A stretch of 59,038 nucleotides of DNA. Source: an uncultured Nitrosomonas sp. (GTDB lineage: Bacteria; Pseudomonadota; Gammaproteobacteria; Burkholderiales; Nitrosomonadaceae). Location of the stretch: assembly GCA_949281375.1 (NCBI GenBank), contig CASDLT010000014.1, forward strand, positions 1-59,038, written 5' to 3'. Numbering within the stretch: position 1 is the stretch's first letter; the number at the start of each line of letters is the position of its first letter. Made by a program: the position numbers and the translations under genes. Under the pieces are notes generated by a model that saw nothing but the letters and a program-made list of their open reading frames with translations, searched no databases and had not been told where the DNA came from. Positions 52,361 through 59,038 of the stretch are shown here, piece after piece.

Positions 52361-52507
52361 AATTTGATCTTTATGGGCAAAACTCAATGCTTTCAGAGTC
52401 AACGCTTTCCATACTTCCTGACTGATATTTATGATAATTTTTTCATTCCTACTCATTAAATCCTCAAAAATTGATAAGTGTTGCTGTAAAAGAACTCTGA
52501 AAAATCG

Positions 52508-54250
52508 TTATCCAACAAAACTGAACGCTGAACCGGTGATTGCAAAATCTGGAGCCACGTTCTGCACGATGCCGATGATTTCGGCTCGGTCGGTCACGCC
52601 GGGATCGTACATGATGGCCGCTTCGAGCTTGCCGGCGTCAGCGGTATAGATATCCAGACTGTACGACGCACGAACGCCATGCAATAGGATCACATCTTCA
52701 TCGACCTTGAAATCCTTGATCAGGGCATAATCCGAGTCGCCAATGGTCAAGGGATCGCCATCGCTGTAGTAGGCCCGGCTGGCATTGCCCAGCACAAAGG
52801 TATCGCCGCCTTTTCCACCGCGCAGCACATCGACTTCACCGGCTCCAAAGCCGAAACCGGTACCTGAAAAGGCAGTTTCCACGCCGATCAGAGTATCTTT
52901 GCCCAGACCACCGGTGAGCGTGTCATTGCCAAATCCGCCAATCAAGGTATTGGTGCCATAGTAATCCGCCACGTCATCATTGCCGGCACCGCCATGCACC
53001 AGATCGTTACCGCCTTCGCCTCTGATGATGTCATCGCCCGCATCGCCATATAAGGTATCGTTACCCCAATTACCCTTCAGCGTATCGTTGCCTTCTCCTC
53101 CATTGAGCCGGTCATGGCCGCTTCCGCCCAGCAGGCTATCGTTACCCGCCTGTCCGAGCAGACGATCCTGACCGTCGCCACCCTTGAGCGTGTCATTGCC
53201 AGCACCGCCGAACAGATTGTCGTTTCCGCCATCGCCTGAAACGTCATCATTGCCATCATCCGCGCTGACGAGATCATCTCCGAGCCCTCCAAAAATGGCA
53301 TCGGCTCCACCCAATCCCTGAATGATATCTGCACCGGCCAATCCTCTGATGGTGTCGGGTGCGTTGGTTCCGGTCAGATCATCATCGCCCAGGGTACCTA
53401 CAATATCTTCCTGCGGGCCGACGCCTTCAACAAATCTATCGGAGAAATCCGATTTGCCATAATCCCAGATTTTCAGATTGTCGGTGATTCCTAATACTGA
53501 ATCATAGAAACCCGTCCGGTCCGAAAAAGGGTTGGGAAGCGTACCCACATACAAATTGGGATCAAAGTTCCCCTTTGGCAACGCCTGACTACCGGATGCC
53601 GCGATCTCTCCGTCGACATATATCCTCATCGTGTCCGACGTGGAATCGATGCCATCACTATCCCATACAAAAGCGAAATGATAGGTCGTGCCATCTTCGA
53701 ATCCCCATTTTCCTCCAGGCCCTGCGGAAAAAGCGGGAGATCGGATTCCAGCTCCTGGCTGATCATCCGCCTTGTTATCCATATTGAATGTAAAAGATTT
53801 ACCATTACTCGACCAGCCACTCCAATTTGCTTCAATATAAAAAGTATTGATATTCATATCATCAAAATCGCCGGTCAATTCAGAACCATTGACGAAGAAG
53901 AAACCATGATCCTCGGCACTGGAGTCATATTTGAACGTAAACCAGAACTCAACCGCGCCTTGCTGCGGACTAAATGCTGTGTCCTGCAGATTGGTGCCAA
54001 AAAAATTGCCGCCCACCATCGAATCATAGTCATTGTAGTCGCGATCGATCCACAGGCCATTGCCAAACTTGCCCGGGACAATTTCCGCATAATCCCAGCT
54101 ATCGATGAAGCGATTGGCAAGCTGAACATCCGGACCGATTTCGCTGGGCAGCACATCACCTTCAGCCTCAAACCGGTTCCATAAAACCAAGCCGGAAGGC
54201 AGTGCGCTTTGGGTTAGTGATAGGTCATTTGTGAGTGCTTTAGTTTTCAT
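52508..54250 (-). CDS. Secreted LamG-RTX protein
   Basis: The ATG at 54250 (580 aa) follows GGGAGGA. Residues about 20-260 form a LamG/concanavalin-like domain (GAVEFWFTFKYDSS, TYHFAFVWDSDGID, MRIYVDGEIAASGSQ). Residues about 285-480 hold a long run of RTX nonapeptides (GGDGQDRLLGQAGNDSLLGGSGHDRLNGGEGNDTLKG). The end is a type I secretion C-terminus (DFKVDEDVILLHGV...FAITGSAFSFVG). There is no signal peptide. Probably an extracellular calcium-dependent binding protein, perhaps for polysaccharide. Confidence 0.88.
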   Translation of the reverse strand: MKTKALTNDLSLTQSALPSGLVLWNRFEAEGDVLPSEIGPDVQLANRFIDSWDYAEIVPGKFGNGLWIDRDYNDYDSMVGGNFFGTNLQDTAFSPQQGAVEFWFTFKYDSSAEDHGFFFVNGSELTGDFDDMNINTFYIEANWSGWSSNGKSFTFNMDNKADDQPGAGIRSPAFSAGPGGKWGFEDGTTYHFAFVWDSDGIDSTSDTMRIYVDGEIAASGSQALPKGNFDPNLYVGTLPNPFSDRTGFYDSVLGITDNLKIWDYGKSDFSDRFVEGVGPQEDIVGTLGDDDLTGTNAPDTIRGLAGADIIQGLGGADAIFGGLGDDLVSADDGNDDVSGDGGNDNLFGGAGNDTLKGGDGQDRLLGQAGNDSLLGGSGHDRLNGGEGNDTLKGNWGNDTLYGDAGDDIIRGEGGNDLVHGGAGNDDVADYYGTNTLIGGFGNDTLTGGLGKDTLIGVETAFSGTGFGFGAGEVDVLRGGKGGDTFVLGNASRAYYSDGDPLTIGDSDYALIKDFKVDEDVILLHGVRASYSLDIYTADAGKLEAAIMYDPGVTDRAEIIGIVQNVAPDFAITGSAFSFVG

Positions 54251-54491
54251 TTTGATTCCTCCCATTGAGAAAAAAGAACAAGAACAATGGCAAGATAAGG
54301 CGAATACAGCCGAAATCTTAGTATTTTTAAGAGTTCCATTTTTGCGTTCCTATAATCACTATAGGCGCACAAGAACAAAATATATTGACGTGTATCAATC
54401 GGAATGACTTAGGAATATTACGTGGAACGAAGCGTTGGGAAATTCAAAAAAAGGAACCAGTGAAACTTCTATGAGTTATTCGCCGAAATAT

Positions 54492-55091
54492 TCAGTCAGA
54501 CAATCTACCGTTCAACAACTCCAACACGCCGCCGGCCTGGGTTTGCCGAATGCGCGTTATCCCACCGTTGCTGATTTTGATGCGATACAAACCCTCTGCC
54601 GGCGCGCGGATGGTTTCGGCGATCAGCGCACGCATGACCCCGGCGTGGGCAACAATCAGAATATGCCCGTCAGCATGGCGCTCGACCGTTTCCTCATAAG
54701 CCGAATGGACGCGCTGGATGAAATCCTCCAACGGCTCGGCGTCCTGCGGACGGCTATTCACCGGATCAAGCAAAAAAGCCTGGTACTGAGGAGCGCGTCC
54801 GATCTTGACTTCATCATGGCTCAGTCCTTCCCATTCACCGAATCCCACTTCCCTGAAGCGCGATTCGATTGACACCGGAATGCCGTGACGATCCCCTAGC
54901 GCCTGTGCAAAATGCTGACAGCGTTGCAGTGGGGAGGAAATGATATGATCCCAGGCACAAAATTCGCCAACCGCATTCCACATTTGCGACCAACCTTTTT
55001 CGCTCAATGGATCGTCAACCCCATGACCGCGATAGCGGCGTCCCCCGATCGGCTCTCCATGGCGGATCAAATCAATTACAGTTTCCTTCAT
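54492..55091 (-). CDS. Histidine phosphatase family protein (GpmB/CobC-like)
   Basis: A 199-residue cytoplasmic phosphatase. The ATG at 55091 is used (TTG 12 nt upstream rejected). Catalytic motifs: LIRHGEP at about residues 8-14 with the phospho-accepting His, SSPLQRCQHFA near 53, FGEWEGLSHDE near 84 and VAHAGVMRAL near 145. The last two are like alpha-ribazole phosphatase CobC and GpmB, which are hard to separate. Cobalamin genes are not nearby, so the substrate is uncertain. Confidence 0.9.
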   Translation of the reverse strand: MKETVIDLIRHGEPIGGRRYRGHGVDDPLSEKGWSQMWNAVGEFCAWDHIISSPLQRCQHFAQALGDRHGIPVSIESRFREVGFGEWEGLSHDEVKIGRAPQYQAFLLDPVNSRPQDAEPLEDFIQRVHSAYEETVERHADGHILIVAHAGVMRALIAETIRAPAEGLYRIKISNGGITRIRQTQAGGVLELLNGRLSD

Positions 55092-55203
55092 TACACTCGC
55101 CAACCCGTTTATTATGGATGAGCTAGTTTAGCTGATTAACGGGAAAAATGAATGACATCGGTCAAGAACCGATGGACACGCCAGATTGACTTTCTGGCGA
55201 CAG

Positions 55204-56037
55204 TTACTTTCTGCCCAGTCGCAGCGGCAACCCGCCGGTTTTCTCGATCACGGCCAGCGCGATATTGACGTACTCAGCATATTCACGCGCATCTTCCTCG
55301 GCAATTGGCGCGGCCAGCACGAAATCGGCATGTTTGCGGGCTTCGTCAATCCTACCTTCGTCAAGCAGCAAGTCTGCATAGAAAGCGCGAGTGATCACAT
55401 CCTGAGGAAAAAGATCATGCGCGCGTTTGAGATGTTTCAATGCTTTCTGGTTGCTGCCGAAGCTGATCGGGAATCCTGGCAGTTTATGATACATGCGCCC
55501 CAACGCCCGATGGCCACCGGCGTTTTCATATTTTTCATCCAACGCGACCACATTCAACAGCATTTTCTCCATCGGCCGAAGCAATCTGAGCGCATTCAAC
55601 ACACCGCTATCTTCCGCCACCTTGCCCATCGCAGCAGCTTTCCAGAACAATCCACGCACCTCTCTCTCATTCAGCGCCAACGCCTGGTCGGCAACGTTGA
55701 TGCAATTTTCGAACAACTGAATGCGACGCTTTTTGTCCAGCTCAAGTTGGGCGCGCATGAACTCCAGTCGGGAAAGCTCGGCAATAGCGGCGGAATCCTG
55801 GGAATTGCGCGTCAAATTACGAAACCATTCGATGGTTTGCACCAGCAAGGGCCGATCGATGGCGTATTTCCATACCGCCAGTTCGATTTTCTGCTGATTC
55901 TCGGGGGTCAACAACGTCACAGACGCACCTTGCCCAGCCAATGGCACTGTCAGGCACGCAACTGCGAGCAGTTGCGAAATCCAATGAGTAAACTGTCCTT
56001 CCAGTTTGATTAAGTTCAATTTCATCAAAGCATTCAT
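55204..56037 (-). CDS. TRAP-transporter TatT-like periplasmic helical-repeat protein
   Basis: A 277-residue exported protein; the signal peptide lies at about 15-38 (WISQLLAVACLTVPLAGQGA). The rest is helical TPR-like: QLFENCINVADQALALNEREVRGLFWKAAAMGKVAE, ENAGGHRALGRMYHKLPGFPISFGSNQKALKHLKRAHDLFPQ. The GGHRALGRMYHKLPG-type stretch is typical of TatT (T component of TRAP-associated transport), which forms trimers with a ligand pore. The other TRAP components are missing here, so it may be an orphan with another role. Confidence 0.75.
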   Translation of the reverse strand: MNALMKLNLIKLEGQFTHWISQLLAVACLTVPLAGQGASVTLLTPENQQKIELAVWKYAIDRPLLVQTIEWFRNLTRNSQDSAAIAELSRLEFMRAQLELDKKRRIQLFENCINVADQALALNEREVRGLFWKAAAMGKVAEDSGVLNALRLLRPMEKMLLNVVALDEKYENAGGHRALGRMYHKLPGFPISFGSNQKALKHLKRAHDLFPQDVITRAFYADLLLDEGRIDEARKHADFVLAAPIAEEDAREYAEYVNIALAVIEKTGGLPLRLGRK

Positions 56038-56369
56038 CGTGCAATCCCATCAGCATCTCGAGGTTCAGCTCAGAATAGCCTTTTTATTGGTCATTGCGTT
56101 TAGAATACTGCGATTTCCCGCAGATTAAAACCTTAAATAACGCGGAAATCCAAGTTCTATTGATGAGCTCCAACAATTTATGAAATGGAATCAATCAATT
56201 TCTGATCTAAAATACCAGAACCTCAATCCATGCAAGTGATACCGGGAGAACATGATTCAGCAATTTCTGAAAAATCTCCATTACCATCCAGTCAGTTTGG
56301 GCGAAAAACAAGCTTAACTGCTCAATGATCCAGTAATAATTTCATTTCCCCCCGAGTTCTGCAATTCTA
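56038..56369. other. Intergenic stretch, no gene seen
   Basis: About 330 nt between an RTX gene 3' end and the TatT-like gene start. No frame or clear terminator was recognised; presumably it holds the promoter of the minus-strand TatT-like gene. Confidence 0.4.
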
Positions 56370-57449
56370 TTAACTATATTCCACACCCGTTTGCTGCAAT
56401 CCAACAAGATCAATAGCGGTTGCGTTTAAGTCGGTCAATGCGGCAAATTCAAGTAATTGCGCTTGAGTAAATGATCCGCCATTACCTTGCAACAATCCAA
56501 CATAATAGTCGTGCTCTATAGTCGAAGGACTGGTATTGACTACATTTGAATATATTGTATCCACAAAATCAGCATTGCTTAGACCACCCATTGCTTCAAC
56601 AGCGAGCTGTGTTGCTTGTGCCATACTTTGGCCGGAATCGAATAGATTTAGTCCAATAGTGACATACTCTGGATGTTCCTGGATGGCAAATGAGCCAAAT
56701 GCCGCTCCGATTATTCGCACGGTGTTATTAGCCGCCTGGCCGGCATCAAGATCAAGCGCAAGATTCTTATCACTGAATTGAAGGCGTTCAATACTGATCA
56801 GGGAATCATTTCCATAGGAACCCGTAACTGTTGATTTAGAAATTGTCGCATTCAAACTTGAACCGAAAACGGCAGTATCAATGCCAGCTCCCCCATCCAT
56901 AATGTCATCGCCCAGATCGGCATTGAGAACATCTTGACCACCACCTGCTTTAAAAACATTATCAGCGGCCGTACCTGTAAGATTGTCTGGACCTTCTGTT
57001 CCTGTAATCGTCAGATCGGGAAGCGTATCAATCGTGCCACTTTCTCCTGCAAAGTTTGTCGGAGAGTTGGTGCCAATGGTCAGGTCACTGTTAAGTGAAG
57101 AACTGCCATCAGTTGGCAATTGCGAATACCGAAAAATCTCGGAAAAGCTTATGTAGCCATTATCTAATTCTATAAAACTTTGCGGAATGATGTAATCAGG
57201 GGACACAATTCCCAAATCCGCAAAACTTTGCGTCGCTAACAATACTGTTTTGCCATTGGTAGATGGACTAGGAAGATCCGTTAAAAAAGAAAAAACTTTT
57301 CCTCTTCTTCCAGCATCCGTAACACCAGAATTAATAGCTTCTCCTGCCCATTCGTGTTGCGCATCGGCATCGCCTATGAACTCAACAAATTGTACAGACC
57401 GGTCAGCGCTTGAATAAACTTCATTGACATGAAATAAAAGTGAGGCCAT
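56370..57449 (-). CDS. RTX protein with DUF4214-like C-terminus
   Basis: A 359-residue acidic product with ribosome binding site GGAAAGG. Residues 1-140 are beta-rich with no family recognised (LLFHVNEVYSSADRSVQFVEFIG). Residues about 148-195 hold RTX turns (GTEGPDNLTGTAADNVFKAGGGQDVLNADLGDDIMDGGAG). The C-terminal ~110 residues (VRIIGAAFGS...FVDTIYSNVVNTSPS...YVGLLQGNGGSFTQAQLLEFAAL...VGLQQTGVEY) resemble DUF4214 and the ends of type I secreted RTX proteins. There is no signal peptide. It lies 161 nt downstream of the Calx-beta protein. Confidence 0.82.
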   Translation of the reverse strand: MASLLFHVNEVYSSADRSVQFVEFIGDADAQHEWAGEAINSGVTDAGRRGKVFSFLTDLPSPSTNGKTVLLATQSFADLGIVSPDYIIPQSFIELDNGYISFSEIFRYSQLPTDGSSSLNSDLTIGTNSPTNFAGESGTIDTLPDLTITGTEGPDNLTGTAADNVFKAGGGQDVLNADLGDDIMDGGAGIDTAVFGSSLNATISKSTVTGSYGNDSLISIERLQFSDKNLALDLDAGQAANNTVRIIGAAFGSFAIQEHPEYVTIGLNLFDSGQSMAQATQLAVEAMGGLSNADFVDTIYSNVVNTSPSTIEHDYYVGLLQGNGGSFTQAQLLEFAALTDLNATAIDLVGLQQTGVEYS

Positions 57450-57610
57450 TTTTTAACCTTTCCATTAACTATAAATTTATTAAAAAAATACTATGCTCGG
57501 TTAAGTTGCGTCGAAATCAGGCTCAACATGCTCTGTTACATCTTCTAAACTGCACGATTGAACCTGACTTCGCTTTTAAAAATCTTCCTGGCTACTTTTT
57601 CCAGAATCCA

Positions 57611-59038
57611 TTAAACGACTACAAAATCGGCTTGTGTCAATGCCGGTGTTCCTGTCAATGTCGCAAATACCACCTGCGCACCAGCACCGTTGCCATCGGT
57701 GTCATAGGCAAGAGTCCCGGTGGTAGTGTTATAGATCAGATGATCATTGCCATCCAATGCGACTGCGCCAGGGCCAGAAATAAAGCTGCCTGCCGGAAGC
57801 GCACCAGTTGCGGTAAATTTGGTGAAAATGGCATTTTCCAATCGTATGGTATCGTCAACCACACTAAAGTCAGTGATGACGTCGCTATTGGTCGTTGCAT
57901 TCAACGCGGCAGTAAAGGCGAAAATATCTGCCCCGGCTGCGCCTGTCAGGGTATCTGAACCTGCCACGCCATCCAGCGTATCGCCGCCAGCACCGCCATT
58001 CAGCGTATTGTTAGTGGCACTGCCGAGCAACGTGTTATTCAATCCATTGCCGATCCCTGTGACAGCCGCGCCTGCCAGTTGCAATTTTTCGACATTGGCG
58101 CCCAGCGTATGAGTGGGCAAATAGCTTACGACAGTATCCGTTCCGGCTGCGGCTGCTTCCACGTAAGTATCCCCGGCATTTTCAATCAGATAGGTATCAT
58201 TGCCTCCGGCACCTACCATGCTGTCATTGCCTGCCCCACCGTTGAAAACATCATTGCCGGCGGCTCCAGTCATCGCGTCGGCAAAGGGTGTTCCCTGCAA
58301 AATATCATTTCCGGCGGTGCCCGCAAGCGCAATGGGCGCTGCCGGTGCGGCGCTTTCATTATCGATGATGGTGGCCGTCGCCGATGCAGTACCGATCGTG
58401 GCGTTGACTGCGCTGCTCAGATTGAGCGTGAAGTTTTCCAGAGCTTCCACAGTTACGTCATCCGTCACAGATATGCGAATGGTTTTGGATAGTTCATTCG
58501 ATGCAAATATCAGCGTGCCACTTGTAGTGGAATAATCTACATTCCCTGTGGCAGTGCCTGAAGCTGTGCTGTAATTCACCCTTGCCCCTCCCACACTGGG
58601 CGCGGTCAACGTAACCTGAAAATCGAGATAACCTTTGTTTTCGTAGGCGGCGACATTGGCGACATGGATTAGTGGTGACGCAACGGCAGTATTATCGTTG
58701 GCAGCAATAACCACATGCGCACGCGCATCGCCCAATGTAACACCGACGGGCGCCGTCAAAACTACATCAAACAGCTCGGAATCTTCTATGATCGCATCGT
58801 TCAATAAACCCAAAGTGACGGTTTTTTCGGTTTCACCCGGTGCAAAAGCAATCTTGCCAATTTGCAGCGCGCGGTAATCGCTGCCAACCGCCGTAATATT
58901 CTGCCCAGCCACATTCAATGATGTCCAATTGACGCTGGGTTTGTCGAGTGTCACGGTTACCGTAGCCGTTTTATCGGTCTCATCGACTACCGCATCAATG
59001 ATATTTGCGACAGGTGTACCTGAAGGCGCGTCGTTGTC
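57611..59038 (-). CDS. Calx-beta / RTX secreted protein, 5' end outside the window
   Basis: The frame is open to the right edge (59038), so at least 475 C-terminal residues are present. Two Calx-beta-like domains are visible: TVTVTLDKPSVNWTSLN...EDSELFDVVLTAP, then LDFQVTLTAPSVGGARVNYSTASGTA...LENFTLNLSSA. RTX turns follow (GTAGNDILQGTPFADAMTGAAGNDVFNGGAGNDSMVGAGGNDTYLI), with one 81-residue-type unit. The end is a type I secretion block (ITDFSVVDDTIRLENAIF, TLAYDTDGNG) nearly matching that of the 25248-27443 protein. It is probably a large adhesin. Confidence 0.85.
   Translation of the reverse strand, partial: DNDAPSGTPVANIIDAVVDETDKTATVTVTLDKPSVNWTSLNVAGQNITAVGSDYRALQIGKIAFAPGETEKTVTLGLLNDAIIEDSELFDVVLTAPVGVTLGDARAHVVIAANDNTAVASPLIHVANVAAYENKGYLDFQVTLTAPSVGGARVNYSTASGTATGNVDYSTTSGTLIFASNELSKTIRISVTDDVTVEALENFTLNLSSAVNATIGTASATATIIDNESAAPAAPIALAGTAGNDILQGTPFADAMTGAAGNDVFNGGAGNDSMVGAGGNDTYLIENAGDTYVEAAAAGTDTVVSYLPTHTLGANVEKLQLAGAAVTGIGNGLNNTLLGSATNNTLNGGAGGDTLDGVAGSDTLTGAAGADIFAFTAALNATTNSDVITDFSVVDDTIRLENAIFTKFTATGALPAGSFISGPGAVALDGNDHLIYNTTTGTLAYDTDGNGAGAQVVFATLTGTPALTQADFVVV

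Noticed and set aside
53080..53340. Regular short repeats near 53.2 kb as a possible non-coding repeat array
   Set aside because: They are the 27-nt coding units of RTX nonapeptides.
54435..54872. 145-codon plus-strand frame
   Set aside because: Antisense of the histidine phosphatase gene with its catalytic motifs intact on the minus strand.

Overview
The window looks like chromosome of a betaproteobacterium, most likely an ammonia oxidiser of the Nitrosomonadaceae (Nitrosomonas-like). This is inferred from familiar protein families, moderate GC, the run cysM / ybgC-tolQRAB-pal-cpoB-queE-queC, the block miaB-phoH-ybeY-corC, and the abundance of PEP-CTERM and RTX secreted proteins. No 16S rRNA or ammonia-oxidation gene is present, so the assignment is not proven.

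Layout. 1-0.1 kb: clipped 5' end of an IS66-type accessory gene. 0.5-7.3 kb: minus-strand Tol-Pal envelope operon ending in two 7-deazaguanine (queuosine precursor) genes. 7.3-14.1 kb: cysM, comEA, a large MFS permease, a DegS-type protease, a Nif3 protein, a 37-residue membrane ORF and lytic transglycosylase mltA. 14.1-18.6 kb: a secreted FG-GAP/RTX protein, dsbC, a UbiH-type hydroxylase and a CAT-anticodon tRNA with its own promoter. 18.7-21.9 kb: five small stress-like genes (ferritin-like, CHRD, DUF1840, a Pro/Gly/Ser-rich exported protein, CsbD). 22-27.4 kb: a gene-poor stretch, a five-repeat Ig-like adhesin and an RTX protein with four exact-length 243-bp repeats. 27.7-36 kb: NYN-LOTUS RNase-like protein, divergent MtgA, two PEP-CTERM proteins, RtcB, a membrane protein/lipoprotein-hydrolase pair, two unknown proteins and a PhnB-like VOC protein. 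36.2-38.2 kb: AT-rich RloA/RloB (AbiL-like) candidate defence pair. 38.5-41.4 kb: ABC-F ATPase and OFA-family transporter. 41.4-42.2 kb: a small scar region with transposon-like repeats, two AT-rich small ORFs, a truncated (p)ppGpp-hydrolase-like gene and a two-repeat type I-E CRISPR remnant. 42.2-50.6 kb: PEP-CTERM SGNH hydrolase, then miaB, phoH, ybeY, corC, recJ and an MgtC/DUF4010 membrane protein. 50.6-59 kb: a PEP-CTERM gene, a triply broken PEP-CTERM pseudogene, a LamG-RTX protein, a histidine phosphatase, a TatT-like protein, an RTX/DUF4214-like protein and a Calx-beta/RTX protein running off the right edge.

How it works together. Core functions are envelope integrity (Tol-Pal, MltA, MtgA, DegS, DsbC) and RNA/translation maintenance (QueC/E, MiaB, YbeY, RtcB, ABC-F). 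The accessory layer is surface biology: six large probable type I secretion substrates, and four PEP-CTERM genes (one more broken) that would need an exosortase. Neither the type I exporter nor the exosortase nor any cas gene lies in the window. The most unusual locus is the CRISPR scar at 41.5-42.15 kb, where a repeat is fused in frame to the 5' end of an HD-hydrolase gene.
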